Source of the DNA: Bacteroidota bacterium
GTDB taxonomy: Bacteria; Bacteroidota; Bacteroidia; AKYH767-A; 2013-40CM-41-45
Reading direction: 5' to 3'
Assembly: GCA_016708785.1 (NCBI GenBank)
Contig: JADJFC010000003.1
Span: forward strand, 434,001-498,000
Length of the DNA stretch: 64,000 bases
The notes beneath the pieces are model-generated. The model was given only the letters and a program-made list of their open reading frames with translations, searched no databases and had not been told where the DNA came from. The first letter of the stretch is position 1. Every line of letters starts with the position of its first letter. Both the position numbers and the translations under genes were made by a program. Positions 37,504-47,115 of the stretch are shown in pieces.

Positions 37504-40500
37504 CTACTCCTGATAATCATACCGATACGTCTCCCCATCAACCTGCTTCAGAATCTGCCAATGGCCATTCTCATCGAGCTTTTCGAGGATGTAGTATTCA
37601 ACTCCGGATGACCAGCCTTTGTAACCTGTCCAGTTCAAATGAACTTGGCGCATTTCATCCATGGTGCCTTTCAACACAATTGTTGATGTATGGCCACTCA
37701 GGTCTTCATCGATGTTACAAGTGTTGATGACTAAAATTTTATAATAGTAATTTGTGTTCTGTACATCTACATCGTAATCCATGAAATCAGTTTGTACTGA
37801 TGGAACGGATGTGAGATATCTGAAATTCGTATTGTCTGTCGAACGATAGACATCAAATTGCGCAACTTGTTCAGGATGTACCAATGGTTGAGCCCATTCT
37901 GTTAAGACTGTCTGATTGTCTACAACAGTCGAACGCACAACATCTACAACCTGATTTTCTAATGTGTTCAACGGATAGGTCTGTGATGTGTCACTCCATG
38001 AAGTATAGGTTGTACCGCATAGATCTGTTGCTATCACTTTGTAACGGTATGGAATAGGACAAATGAATCCTGAATCGAGGTAGTTCAAAGTATTGCCCGG
38101 TACGGTTGCCAAATAACTAAATGGTTCTCCAGGTGCTGCTCTGTACAATTGATAAGTGCTAACAGGACATCCTGAATACGCTGTCCAGTCAACTGCAATA
38201 TTTGTTCCTGAACGCTGAGAGGAAATGTTTACTGTTGTATGAGCAGTCAATTGATCGAGTGGAATAGTGTAACCGCAAATATCGATTGCCTGAACTTTGT
38301 ATGTATACGATTTAGTAAGCGTCGTAAGACCTGAATCAATATATGATGATGTCAGATTGAAATTAGTATTTTGAATATTCGTCTCTGTGTAGATCTCATT
38401 GTAGTTAGCTGACTGATCAGATTTTCTGTAAACAATATAACCAGCAAGATCAATAGCCGGATTGTTTGCCCAGATAATTTCAACTTTATGGTCGTCGATC
38501 ACTGATACACTATAGATCAGCGTTTCATTCGGTGGTAAGGTGTCATATACCTGAACCATTGCAGAGAATACTTGATCATCTGCACAGCCATTTGAATTAG
38601 TTACAGTAAGCGAAACAGTATAGAATCCGGGTTGTGTATAAACCATTGTCGGATTTACAACATTAGATGTTTGTCCATTTCCAAAATCCCAATTATAAGT
38701 TGCTCCAACAGTATTTGAAGTGCTGTTTAAGAAATTCACATTTAATGGCGAACAACCTGCAGTTGAAGATGCGTTGAAATTTATACTTGGCGTTGCTAAT
38801 ACTTCAATTGGTTGTGTGAGATGAGCAGTATCTGTACAACCAAAAGAATTTTCAGTGATCAATTGTACGTCAAACGTTCCGGCTTGAGTAAATAAATGAT
38901 TGACGTCTGTTTGTGTTGAAGTACTTCCATCTCCAAAGATCCAATAGCTTGAAGTATTGCCCGTAGATTGATTGGTGAAGTTTCCTGTGAAAGGTGTACA
39001 GCCGGACAAACTCGGTGCAGTAAATGCTGAAACCGGACTTGGATGAATTATTATAGGCTGAGGAAATTGATAGTATGAACTGCAACCTGTTGTATCCCAT
39101 GTTACGAGAGAAACAGTGAAACTTCCTGTATCTGCAAACACATGCGATGCATTTGTTGTAGTTTGGGAGTAGCCATCACCAAAGTTCCAATTCCAACTGC
39201 TTGCATTAATCGAATGATCCGTAAATTCAATTTGAAATGGATTACAACCAATTAATGTCGAAGTAGAGAAATCTGTAATAGGTCCTAAAACCTGAATTAA
39301 GTTATTGTAAGTGATCGTATCGCTACATCCCATCAAACTTGTTGCAATCAAACTTACGGTGTAAATGCCCGGACGATTGTAAATATGCGATGGATTGCTG
39401 TTTGTTGAAGTAGTGCTATCACCAAAATTCCAAAGATAAACATCTGCATCTGCTGAAAGATCGGTAAAGTCTACAATAGACGGAGCACAAGCTCGCGTAT
39501 TTAATGTCGAGAAGTTTGCAACCGGTTGTCTGACTTTTATTAATGCCGGTCTTCGAATCGTATCGTTGCAATTTGCCCAGCTTGCCGATACAACTAATTG
39601 TACATCGTAATCGCCGGGTTGACTGTATGAGTGACTAGGTGATTGATCTGTGGAATAAGTACCATCGCCAAAATCCCAATAATATGAATCGGCATTAATT
39701 GTTGACGTATTTGTAAAGTCAACCGTGAATGGAAAACAACCTGAGTCAGCCGATGTAGTAAAGTCTGCTGTTAAAAGAAAGAATGTATTTGAAAAAGCTG
39801 TGTCAACACATCCATGTATGTCCGTTATTACAAGTTTTGGATACCCTCCAGGTCGAATTATATAAGTGTGAGATGGAGATTGTGCAGAAGATGTATCTCC
39901 ATCACCAAATAGCCACATCCAAGAAACCGGATTCACACTTAGATCAGTGAACTCAGCTTGTATCGGAAGACACATTTGATCGGTTGTATAAACAAAATCT
40001 GCATGTGCTGTGTCTACTCGTATATATTGTGATTCAACCTGCCTGCTTATGCATGATCCGCTATAGACTGTCAAACTTACATCGTAAATTCCTACGTCAG
40101 TATAAGTATGCAATGGTTGTTCAATTGAAGAAATATTCCCATCGCCAAAATCCCACAAATACATCTGTGCATTTTGTGAATTATTTATATACTGAATATT
40201 GATCTGATTACAACCACTTCTTGTAGTATTTACTGTAAAGTCAGCAATAGGCAGGTTGACGGTAATCCCCGGACTTACATTAAATGATTGCTGACAACCT
40301 ACATTATCTGTTACGGTCAATGTTACGTTGAAAACTCCTTCTTGTGTGTAAACATGCGAAGGGTTTGTCTGTGTACTTGTTGTGCTGTCGCCAAAATCCC
40401 ATAAGTAGCCGGCGTAATTTTGTAAACTGGTAAAAAAGTGAACGGTATCCAATCCGCATATCTCCGTCTCACTGGCTATCAATGGACTTATGAAATTTGA

Positions 40501-43296
40501 ATAGATACTTCTACTTATGCTGCTACTACAACCCATAGTATCAGTCACAGTTTGTGTGATGACATAATTTGGTGTAGAGGTTGGATAAGTGTGTACAGGG
40601 TTTTGAACATTTGATGTTGTACCATCACCTAAATTCCAGTTCCAGGTAGATGCATTGCTTGAAGTGTCAACCAATGAGATCTGACTTCCTGTGCATGAAG
40701 TATTTTGAAGAATATAGAATCCCGCTTTTGGTCCGGACACTCGTACGATACTATCCATGATCATGGTCTGAACAATACTAAGAGTATCTTGAACGATCAA
40801 TGTAACAGTATAAATTCCGGGTGAACTATACATATGCGATGGAAACTGTTCTGTCGAAGTTGTTCCATCACCAAAGTCCCAATTCCACATAACTGAACCG
40901 GGTATCATATTTGTAAATTGTACATTCAATGGTGCACAACCACTTTGTACTACAGGTCCTCCCGGATTTCCACCATCAATTGGTGTCATATCTGGAGTAC
41001 CAAAATCAAATGGCGGCGGATCATAGAATAAAGTACAAACTCCATTCGAAATGGTTAGAGTCACACTATAATTACCGGCAACTTGAAATATATGCAACGG
41101 GTTTTCAAGTGTAGAAGTTGACCCATCACCGAAATCCCACAACCATGAAGTTGCTCCAATTGAATTTGCATAAAATTGTACAGGATTTGGAAAGATAGTG
41201 TCTTGTGGTATACCATAGAAATTGGCACCGAAAGGTTGAAAGTACACACTGTTGCTTTGCATAGTTGTGTAACTGCATCCATCGGCTGTTGTAATTGTTA
41301 ATGATACGCTATGGTATCCTCCAACAGAAAAGGTGTGATCCGGATTCTGTAATGTTGAAGTTGAGCCATCACCAAAATCCCATAACCAGGAGACTGCGTT
41401 AAGCGAAGTATCTTGAAATGTTGCAATATATGGCGGACATGGCGTTACAGTATGAGTAAAACCTGCATAACCTCCTTGTACTTCAAATGAACTGAAATTA
41501 TTTATTTGCTGCGAACATCCGCCGGCAGCTGATGTTGTTGTCAATGAAACTGTATATAATCCCGGAATAGAATAGGAGTGAACAGGATTTTGTAATGTCG
41601 ATGTTGTTCCGTCTCCGAAATCCCATAACCAACTATTTGCTCCGGCAGTTGCATCTGTGAATTGTGTTGTCAATGGACCACATCCTACAGTTGTCGGTGG
41701 TGGAATATAATTTGCTGCAGGATTTACGGTCTGAATATAATTTTTTTTGATCAGTGTATCACTACAACCTAATGAGTCGGTTATGATCAGTGAAACATCA
41801 AAGTTTCCTGATGTAGTATATGTATGTGATGGATTTGCTTGCGTTGAAGTTGTACCATCTCCGAAATTCCACAGATAATTTAATCCTTGTACCGGCGATA
41901 GTGAGTTGAAAGTTGTTGTTAATGGCGGGCAACCCACACGTGGGCTGGCATTGAAAATTGCTTCTGAAGATGTTACTGTGATAATGTCGTGATAGATCAT
42001 ACTCCGATAACATCCGGTAGGTCCCCAACATTTGAGGATAACACTGAATGTACCGTTGTTAGTATAACTATGTGTTGGATTAGTGGCAGTACTGGTTGTA
42101 CCGTCGCCGAATGTCCATAAACAGGACACATAATTTGTTGATGTATTTGTAAATTGTACTGCAAGCGGTGAACAACCGATTGTATTAACATAAGAAAAAC
42201 TCACTGCCGGTTTTATTCCAACTTCAATCATGTTGGATTTGAAAACTGTATCAGCACAACCCGTATTTGTTGTTACTATTAAGAAAACTGAGTAGTTTCC
42301 ACCTGCTGAATAAGTGTGAGAAGGGTTGGGGAGTGTCGATGTTGTTCCATCACCAAAATCCCAAAAACTTGTAGCAACATTGTAATTGTTGTTCGCGAAT
42401 TGTACTACCAATGGTGCACATCCACTGTCGATATTTGCTGAGAAATTTGCCCAATTGTTCAAGCCAACGGTGATTTCTGTTGGACTATCTGTTGTGTCTT
42501 TACATCCAAAAGAATTGGTAACGATCAACGAAACGTTAAATGTTCCCGGACCGCCATAACTATGTGAAGGGTTTTGGACTGATGACGTTGTTCCATCACC
42601 AAATGACCATAACCATGAAGTCGCATTTGAAGCATTGTTGGAAAACTGAAACATTGTCGCGGGGTCGCAACTTGCCGTAACAGCAGAAGTGATCGTTGGA
42701 TTCGGCTTTGGGTAAATAGTAATGTACTGGTTTTTTATTTTCACATCAATACATCCAAAGGCATTTGTTGCAATTAAGGTAACAGTGAACGATCCTTGCA
42801 ATGTGTAAGAATGTGTTGGATTCGGTAGCGTTGAAGTTGATCCGTCACCGAAATCCCATAAATAGGTTGCTCCACCTACCGAAGTGTTATTGAACGTAAA
42901 ACTGTTTCCGTCCAGACAAGTGGCTAAAATTGGTGAATTGAAATCTGCAATTGGATTTCCAACAACAGTAATGTAATTTACCATGACTACCGAATCCAGA
43001 TTACCCATTCCGTCATTTACAGTAAGTTTTACTGTATATGTACCCGGGGAAGTGTATAGATTGGCCGGATTTGGAAGTGTGGAACTATTTCCGTTTCCAA
43101 GATCCCAGAGATACGATGCTGCACCGGTAGATGTGCTGGTAAATTGCACATTAAGAGGTGTACAGCCTGTCTGCTGGTCAGAAGTAAAAGAAGCTGAAGG
43201 AGTTGCTTGCACAATAACAGAGCACAGAATCAGGACTGCCATAAGCAGTCCTGGTGCTTTTATATTATGAAGAACATTCAGCGTTTTGGTTTTCAT
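37504..43296 (-). CDS. giant secreted PKD-repeat protein, C-terminus apparently cut short
   Basis: A 1930-residue secreted protein. The signal peptide ends around IVQATPSASF. I count 19 PKD domains, each with a WxFGDGTTST-type turn and an HxY strand about every 85-90 residues. About four fibronectin-type-III-like modules follow (for example YIVYRKSDQSANYNEIYTE). Such proteins are surface adhesins or filament proteins exported by the type IX system in gliding Bacteroidota, normally ending in a gliding-motility C-terminal domain (FSPNGDGIND-type). Here the last module stops mid-fold at DGETYRYDYQE and no sorting domain follows in any frame before the kinase gene. The upstream 43360 gene encodes a related module and is probably co-transcribed. 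Confidence 0.88.
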   Translation of the reverse strand: MKTKTLNVLHNIKAPGLLMAVLILCSVIVQATPSASFTSDQQTGCTPLNVQFTSTSTGAASYLWDLGNGNSSTLPNPANLYTSPGTYTVKLTVNDGMGNLDSVVMVNYITVVGNPIADFNSPILATCLDGNSFTFNNTSVGGATYLWDFGDGSTSTLPNPTHSYTLQGSFTVTLIATNAFGCIDVKIKNQYITIYPKPNPTITSAVTASCDPATMFQFSNNASNATSWLWSFGDGTTSSVQNPSHSYGGPGTFNVSLIVTNSFGCKDTTDSPTEITVGLNNWANFSANIDSGCAPLVVQFANNNYNVATSFWDFGDGTTSTLPNPSHTYSAGGNYSVFLIVTTNTGCADTVFKSNMIEVGIKPAVSFSYVNTIGCSPLAVQFTNTSTNYVSCLWTFGDGTTSTATNPTHSYTNNGTFSVILKCWGPTGCYRSMIYHDIITVTSSEAIFNASPRVGCPPLTTTFNSLSPVQGLNYLWNFGDGTTSTQANPSHTYTTSGNFDVSLIITDSLGCSDTLIKKNYIQTVNPAANYIPPPTTVGCGPLTTQFTDATAGANSWLWDFGDGTTSTLQNPVHSYSIPGLYTVSLTTTSAAGGCSQQINNFSSFEVQGGYAGFTHTVTPCPPYIATFQDTSLNAVSWLWDFGDGSTSTLQNPDHTFSVGGYHSVSLTITTADGCSYTTMQSNSVYFQPFGANFYGIPQDTIFPNPVQFYANSIGATSWLWDFGDGSTSTLENPLHIFQVAGNYSVTLTISNGVCTLFYDPPPFDFGTPDMTPIDGGNPGGPVVQSGCAPLNVQFTNMIPGSVMWNWDFGDGTTSTEQFPSHMYSSPGIYTVTLIVQDTLSIVQTMIMDSIVRVSGPKAGFYILQNTSCTGSQISLVDTSSNASTWNWNLGDGTTSNVQNPVHTYPTSTPNYVITQTVTDTMGCSSSISRSIYSNFISPLIASETEICGLDTVHFFTSLQNYAGYLWDFGDSTTSTQTNPSHVYTQEGVFNVTLTVTDNVGCQQSFNVSPGITVNLPIADFTVNTTRSGCNQINIQYINNSQNAQMYLWDFGDGNISSIEQPLHTYTDVGIYDVSLTVYSGSCISRQVESQYIRVDTAHADFVYTTDQMCLPIQAEFTDLSVNPVSWMWLFGDGDTSSAQSPSHTYIIRPGGYPKLVITDIHGCVDTAFSNTFFLLTADFTTSADSGCFPFTVDFTNTSTINADSYYWDFGDGTYSTDQSPSHSYSQPGDYDVQLVVSASWANCNDTIRRPALIKVRQPVANFSTLNTRACAPSIVDFTDLSADADVYLWNFGDSTTSTNSNPSHIYNRPGIYTVSLIATSLMGCSDTITYNNLIQVLGPITDFSTSTLIGCNPFQIEFTDHSINASSWNWNFGDGYSQTTTNASHVFADTGSFTVSLVTWDTTGCSSYYQFPQPIIIHPSPVSAFTAPSLSGCTPFTGNFTNQSTGNTSSYWIFGDGSTSTQTDVNHLFTQAGTFDVQLITENSFGCTDTAHLTQPIEVLATPSINFNASSTAGCSPLNVNFLNSTSNTVGATYNWDFGNGQTSNVVNPTMVYTQPGFYTVSLTVTNSNGCADDQVFSAMVQVYDTLPPNETLIYSVSVIDDHKVEIIWANNPAIDLAGYIVYRKSDQSANYNEIYTETNIQNTNFNLTSSYIDSGLTTLTKSYTYKVQAIDICGYTIPLDQLTAHTTVNISSQRSGTNIAVDWTAYSGCPVSTYQLYRAAPGEPFSYLATVPGNTLNYLDSGFICPIPYRYKVIATDLCGTTYTSWSDTSQTYPLNTLENQVVDVVRSTVVDNQTVLTEWAQPLVHPEQVAQFDVYRSTDNTNFRYLTSVPSVQTDFMDYDVDVQNTNYYYKILVINTCNIDEDLSGHTSTIVLKGTMDEMRQVHLNWTGYKGWSSGVEYYILEKLDENGHWQILKQVDGETYRYDYQE

Positions 43297-43359
43297 TGGT
43301 TTTAAGAGTCAATAATTGTGATATGTCTTACCGTAACGACAAACACGAGCGGCAGGTAA

Positions 43360-43893
43360 TTATTTAACCTGAACCATTCTTGTTGACTTGTCAATAAACA
43401 ATGGACTTGTTTCAGGTGACATTACAGATTTTGGATCTGCTTGTGCTACAAGTTTTCCTTCGTTATCGATCTGTTTGATTCGATAATGAGTTACTCCTGT
43501 AACCGGTTTTGTATCTACCCAGCTGTAAAGCAACTCTAAAGGAGATCCAATACCTTCTTTCAATCCGACAGGCTCATATTCTGTTCCATCGATCGATCTT
43601 TCAATGACATATATACAGTCATCTGAAGATGGTTTTGAAACCCAATTCATATAAACCTTACCCGAATTGAAAACGATGTTTTCTTTTACGAATTCCAGTT
43701 TACCGGTTGGTTTTGTTGCTGTAGCAGGCTCTTGCGCAAATGTGCTCATTGCTGCAAATACCAGTACATAAAGGATCACCAGCTCTAAAGCATAAGTGAA
43801 TAGTTTGTGCGAAGCTGCTTTGCTGCGAATGGCTTTTATTGCGCCCACAGGCTGAATTGCATCTTCTGATTTAGCGATAAATGTTTTCATCAT
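43360..43893 (-). CDS. small secreted protein with a single Fn3-like module
   Basis: A 177-residue protein with a long N-terminal region before a hydrophobic segment (LELVILYVLVFAAMSTFAQ) that looks like a signal peptide with cleavage after FAQ. Then comes one beta domain: VYMNWVSKPSSDDCIYVIER, SIDGTEYEPV, YSWVDTKP and THYRIKQIDNEGKLV. This pattern occurs in many Bacteroidota exported proteins just before a sorting domain. Here no sorting domain follows. It lies 63 bases upstream of the PKD gene on the same strand. A second ATG one codon in is equally possible as start. Confidence 0.75.
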   Translation of the reverse strand: MMKTFIAKSEDAIQPVGAIKAIRSKAASHKLFTYALELVILYVLVFAAMSTFAQEPATATKPTGKLEFVKENIVFNSGKVYMNWVSKPSSDDCIYVIERSIDGTEYEPVGLKEGIGSPLELLYSWVDTKPVTGVTHYRIKQIDNEGKLVAQADPKSVMSPETSPLFIDKSTRMVQVK

Positions 43894-44185
43894 AAATTGT
43901 TTTTGTTCTTATGACAATATATACTAATAGAGGTCCCTCTTGTTTTTAGAATCTGATGGCCTTCTTACAACTGTAAGATTTCGCCTGTTTTAGTCAAAAT
44001 GTTTTTTTGGAGGAATGAAGATGTAAGAGATGGTTAATTATTTGTTTTTGATTTGAAATCGATGATTAACCTCCATCAAACAGCCCAAAAGCGCATTATT
44101 TCAGAAAATTCTTCAAACTGTATCCAAATAGATTTTCTCGCCGTTAAACCCCAAAGAAAATCACTTATAAACTGCCTCGATAATT
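43894..44185. other. 292-bp divergent intergenic region
   Basis: Upstream region for two divergent genes. It contains AGAGGTCCCTCT (43931-43942), a short perfect palindrome, and TCTTACAACTGTAAGA (43963-43978), an inverted repeat with arms TCTTACA/TGTAAGA. Either could be an operator or a small hairpin. No reading frame of interest. Confidence 0.5.
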
Positions 44186-45640
44186 ATGGAAACATTAAAC
44201 AAGACCATCAAAAAACTAAATGACGCTGAGTATCAGGAATTGTTGTCTGCTGTTGCCGGTAGAAAAAACAACAAGCCTTACTTAGTACTGGAATCTGCAC
44301 GTAAAAATAATTACGACGAAGGTCAGATGATGGAGCTTCTTCAAGTTAATCCAAGTACATACTATACATTAAAGTCAAGATTGAACGAACGTATCGCTCA
44401 ATATCTTGCTCAGAACGTTAAAAATCCAATCAGTGCACTTAAAGATAAAGTATCAATGGTGCCTGCCATGGTTTTTGGTAACGATCGCGAAGTTGCAATT
44501 CGTGCACTCAAAAATTTAGAGAAACAACTAATCGAATATGATCTTTCAAACGAATTGATCGTAGTATATAAAGCATTGGCTCGTTTGAGCATGTTCAATG
44601 GCGATTTCGATTATTATGAAAAAGAATATAATCGTCACGTTGCTTATAGCCTGGCAGTGGTTAAAGCAGAAGACCTTTTCTATGATTTCGTTAAACGTAC
44701 CGGTAATTATCTGTTGACTCGCGACGAAAGAGATCGTGAAGCAGTTCAGGCATCTTTGCGTGAATTGACAAATATCTCCGAACTATATCAAGGACATCGT
44801 TTGTCAGTTATGTACAACATTGTACGTATCTACTACATGTGCGTATTCACAAGATCAGAAAGTCTTAAATCACTGGAAATCGAAGTAGATACCATTCTTC
44901 AGAATATCAAAAAGAATTTTGATAAATATGAAATGGACACTTTCTATCAAAGCATTAAATTCTTAGTTGACTACTTATATTTCGAATACTATCAGAAAAC
45001 AGGAAATGTTGTTCGTGCCGATCATTACTATCGTCAGATCAATACAGAGGTTCCTGAAATCGCTTTCAAACCGGTATTTAGTTTTTATGTGACTCAATTC
45101 CTTTCTTCGAAAGTTGAACGCTTCCTTGTCAATGGAAATGTTCAGGAATTAAATGACCTTAACGCTGATCTGGATTCAAACTTTGACACCAATATCAACG
45201 AACCATATCCTCACGTTTCTTTCCGTCGCTTCCTTGCAATTGGTAAGTTCTACGAAGGAGATTTCTCAGGCTCTGCACGTATCCTGAATAATCTGAGAAA
45301 CGAATTGTCGATGAAGAAATTTACATTCACTGATGTTGAATATAAATTATTCCAGGCAATGCAATATTGCTACATGGGCGAAGATGGACTTTGTTCGCAA
45401 CTTCTTCAGTCAGTAAAACGTCAGATCGTTGAAGACGAAGCGTTATACGAGCCTGCTACTATCTTCATCAAAATGTTAAAAGCAGCTATCAAACCGGAAG
45501 AGTTCCGCAAGAAAGTGAAAAAGCTGAATGAGATCTATGATGCATTCCAAAAAGCAAATCAAGGTTCAAACAGAATGCTATGGTATGTTAAATTGGATGA
45601 TGCTATGATTCGTAAAATGGCGAATCCGATTAAAGATTGA
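44186..45640 (+). CDS. conserved Bacteroidota protein, helical repeat type, function unknown
   Basis: A 484-residue soluble protein with no signal peptide or membrane segment. The first 80 residues look like a helical DNA- or RNA-binding-like head (MMELLQVNPSTYYTLKSRLNERIAQYL, a helix-turn-helix-like spacing). The rest is almost entirely alpha helical, in paired helices like degenerate TPRs (SLKSLEIEVDTILQNIKKNF, VVRADHYYRQINTEVPEI, GDFSGSARILNNLRNEL). I do not recognise a named family. Codon use and composition are like its neighbours. It stands alone, with a clear terminator downstream. Confidence 0.8.
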   Translation: METLNKTIKKLNDAEYQELLSAVAGRKNNKPYLVLESARKNNYDEGQMMELLQVNPSTYYTLKSRLNERIAQYLAQNVKNPISALKDKVSMVPAMVFGNDREVAIRALKNLEKQLIEYDLSNELIVVYKALARLSMFNGDFDYYEKEYNRHVAYSLAVVKAEDLFYDFVKRTGNYLLTRDERDREAVQASLRELTNISELYQGHRLSVMYNIVRIYYMCVFTRSESLKSLEIEVDTILQNIKKNFDKYEMDTFYQSIKFLVDYLYFEYYQKTGNVVRADHYYRQINTEVPEIAFKPVFSFYVTQFLSSKVERFLVNGNVQELNDLNADLDSNFDTNINEPYPHVSFRRFLAIGKFYEGDFSGSARILNNLRNELSMKKFTFTDVEYKLFQAMQYCYMGEDGLCSQLLQSVKRQIVEDEALYEPATIFIKMLKAAIKPEEFRKKVKKLNEIYDAFQKANQGSNRMLWYVKLDDAMIRKMANPIKD

Positions 45641-45654
45641 TAATCGATAACCGA

Positions 45655-45714
45655 AAATCGTGAATCGTGAATCGTAATTCGAACGTCGATTCACGAATTA
45701 CGATTCACGATTTT
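45655..45714. repeat. inverted repeat of AATCGTG words
   Basis: AAAATCGTGAATCGTGAATCG on the left faces CGATTCACGAATTACGATTC and CACGATTTT on the right across a short centre. Each arm is itself a tandem of AATCGTG/CGATTCA words. It starts about 15 bases after the stop of the 44186 gene. Confidence 0.75.
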
Positions 45715-45754
45715 AAAAAAAAACGCCCCTTGAATTTCAAGAGGCGTTTTTTTT
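45715..45754. terminator. bidirectional intrinsic terminator
   Basis: A run of A, then CGCCCCTTGAA, one base, TTCAAGAGGCG and eight T. The stem pairs at 10 of 11 positions. It can serve the + strand gene at 44186 and the - strand response regulator, which converge here. Confidence 0.85.
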
Positions 45755-45771
45755 ATTGCTAATTTGAAGGA

Positions 45772-46182
45772 TCAAAAATTAATCGCTTCAAGATATTTTT
45801 CATTCAATGGCTTATTCACATACTTCACAACATATTGATTTGTCGAAGCACGATTAATGTCTTCAGGACTGATCGATGATGAAAGAACGATCACTTTGCA
45901 TGTCGTGCGAATACTTTCCGGCAAAGACTCGTACTCTTCAAGGAATCCAAAACCATCCATTACAGGCATATTCAAATCTAGAAAGATCACCTGAGGTAAT
46001 ACGTCTGGATTGTCGCTATTGTCTTTAAGAAATTGTAAAGCTGATTCACCGCTGTTTTTAACAATCACTACCTTTGAAAATGAATTGGTAGTAATCATGC
46101 GCTCATTGATGAAATTGTCAATGTCATTATCATCAATCAGTAGAACCCGATCAAACTTAATGCCTTTGTCTACGTTTTTCAT
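45772..46182 (-). CDS. single-domain response regulator
   Basis: A receiver-only protein of 136 residues. It shows VLLIDDNDIDN (acidic pair), the phosphoacceptor aspartate in VIFLDLNMPVMDG, the SSS switch residues after VIVLS, and the lysine in VKYVNKP. With no output domain it must act by protein contacts or in a phosphorelay. I chose the ATG at 46182. The frame is open 26 codons further upstream, but that stretch is the tRNA-Phe gene read as protein. It begins 17 bases after the CCA end of the tRNA, so both could come from one transcript. Confidence 0.9.
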   Translation of the reverse strand: MKNVDKGIKFDRVLLIDDNDIDNFINERMITTNSFSKVVIVKNSGESALQFLKDNSDNPDVLPQVIFLDLNMPVMDGFGFLEEYESLPESIRTTCKVIVLSSSISPEDINRASTNQYVVKYVNKPLNEKYLEAINF

Positions 46183-46199
46183 GATTCTGTTTTGATAAG

Positions 46200-46275
46200 T
46201 GGTGGTGATGAATGGAATCGAACCATCGACACAAGGATTTTCAGTCCTTTGCTCTACCAACTGAGCTACATCACC
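46200..46275 (-). tRNA. tRNA-Phe (anticodon GAA), CCA encoded
   Basis: Read on the minus strand, GGTGATG and CATCACC form the 7-bp acceptor stem. The D arm is GCTCAGTTGGTAGAGC, the anticodon arm AAGGA-CTGAAAA-TCCTT with GAA, and the T arm GATGG-TTCGATT-CCATT. The discriminator is A and CCA is encoded (46200-46202). All stems pair. A perfect -7 box lies 14 bases upstream. Confidence 0.97.
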
Positions 46276-46288
46276 TTATTAGAGTGCG

Positions 46289-46296
46289 CAAAAGTA
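46289..46296 (-). promoter_or_regulatory. -7 box for tRNA-Phe (TACTTTTG)
   Basis: Perfect TAnnTTTG on the minus strand, 13 bases before the mature 5' end of the tRNA. This gives independent support that the box is the promoter element of this organism. Confidence 0.65.
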
Positions 46297-46389
46297 GAAA
46301 AAAATTAAAACTGCCAAAATATTTTTCCCTTTAAATCAATTAATTCGCGCTTATTTTTTCGCCTTTACCTACATTGCATCAAATTCTTC

Positions 46390-47115
46390 ATGATGAATCT
46401 GACCATCGATTTAGGAAACACATTATGTAAAATCATCATTTTCGAAAACAACGTTATTGTTTTTCGGCATGTTTGCAAGTCGCTAAGCACTCGCTCTTTA
46501 CATCATCTTTTTCAAAATTTTCAAATCGAACATGCACTTATTTCTACTGTTATTCCTCTCAAACCAACACTTAAAAAAGCACTGAAAAAATACCGTATCC
46601 GTGAGTTTTCAAGCGTAACAAAAATTCCACTAAAAAACTTATACACAACACCAAAAACTTTGGGTAATGACCGTTTAGCAAACGGAATTGCCGGCAATTT
46701 TCTTTTTCCAAGGCATAATGTCCTTATCATTGATGCCGGAACATGCATTAAATACGATTTTGTTGATTCAAAGAAGCAATATAGAGGTGGAAATATAAGT
46801 CCGGGTCTGAGTATGAGGTTCGTAGCAATGCATAAACTCACCGGAAAACTTCCTCTTGTGAAAATTCATGATCCGGGAAAATTGATTGGTACTTCTACCG
46901 TTACTGCTATTCAATCCGGGGTTTTTAACGGAATGATCGAAGAAATCAAAGGAATTATTAGCCTTTACAAAAATGAATACCGTCAAGTTAAAGTCATTCT
47001 CACCGGTGGAGACGCCCATCGTTTTGCAGGTCAACTAAATTTGAGCATCTTTGCCGCCTCCGATTTAGTAAACATTGGTTTAAATGAAATTATCAAGTAT
47101 AATAACTATAAATAA
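46390..47115 (+). CDS. coaX: type III pantothenate kinase
   Basis: First enzyme of coenzyme A synthesis, phosphorylating pantothenate. The 241-residue protein has the ASKHA-fold phosphate loop TIDLGNTLCKI, the second site NVLIIDAGTCIKYDFVD, and the substrate segment YRGGNISPGLSMRF. It begins with two ATG codons; the second (MNLTIDLGN) may be the true start. Its 3' end overlaps the next gene by 32 bases. Confidence 0.93.
   Translation: MMNLTIDLGNTLCKIIIFENNVIVFRHVCKSLSTRSLHHLFQNFQIEHALISTVIPLKPTLKKALKKYRIREFSSVTKIPLKNLYTTPKTLGNDRLANGIAGNFLFPRHNVLIIDAGTCIKYDFVDSKKQYRGGNISPGLSMRFVAMHKLTGKLPLVKIHDPGKLIGTSTVTAIQSGVFNGMIEEIKGIISLYKNEYRQVKVILTGGDAHRFAGQLNLSIFAASDLVNIGLNEIIKYNNYK

Noticed and set aside
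42720..43270. Plus-strand reading frames inside the PKD gene
   Set aside because: They are shadows created by the repeated TCACCGAAATCCCA complement of the WDFGDG motif.
46183..46260. 26-residue N-terminal extension of the response regulator
   Set aside because: The extra codons are the tRNA-Phe gene read in one frame.
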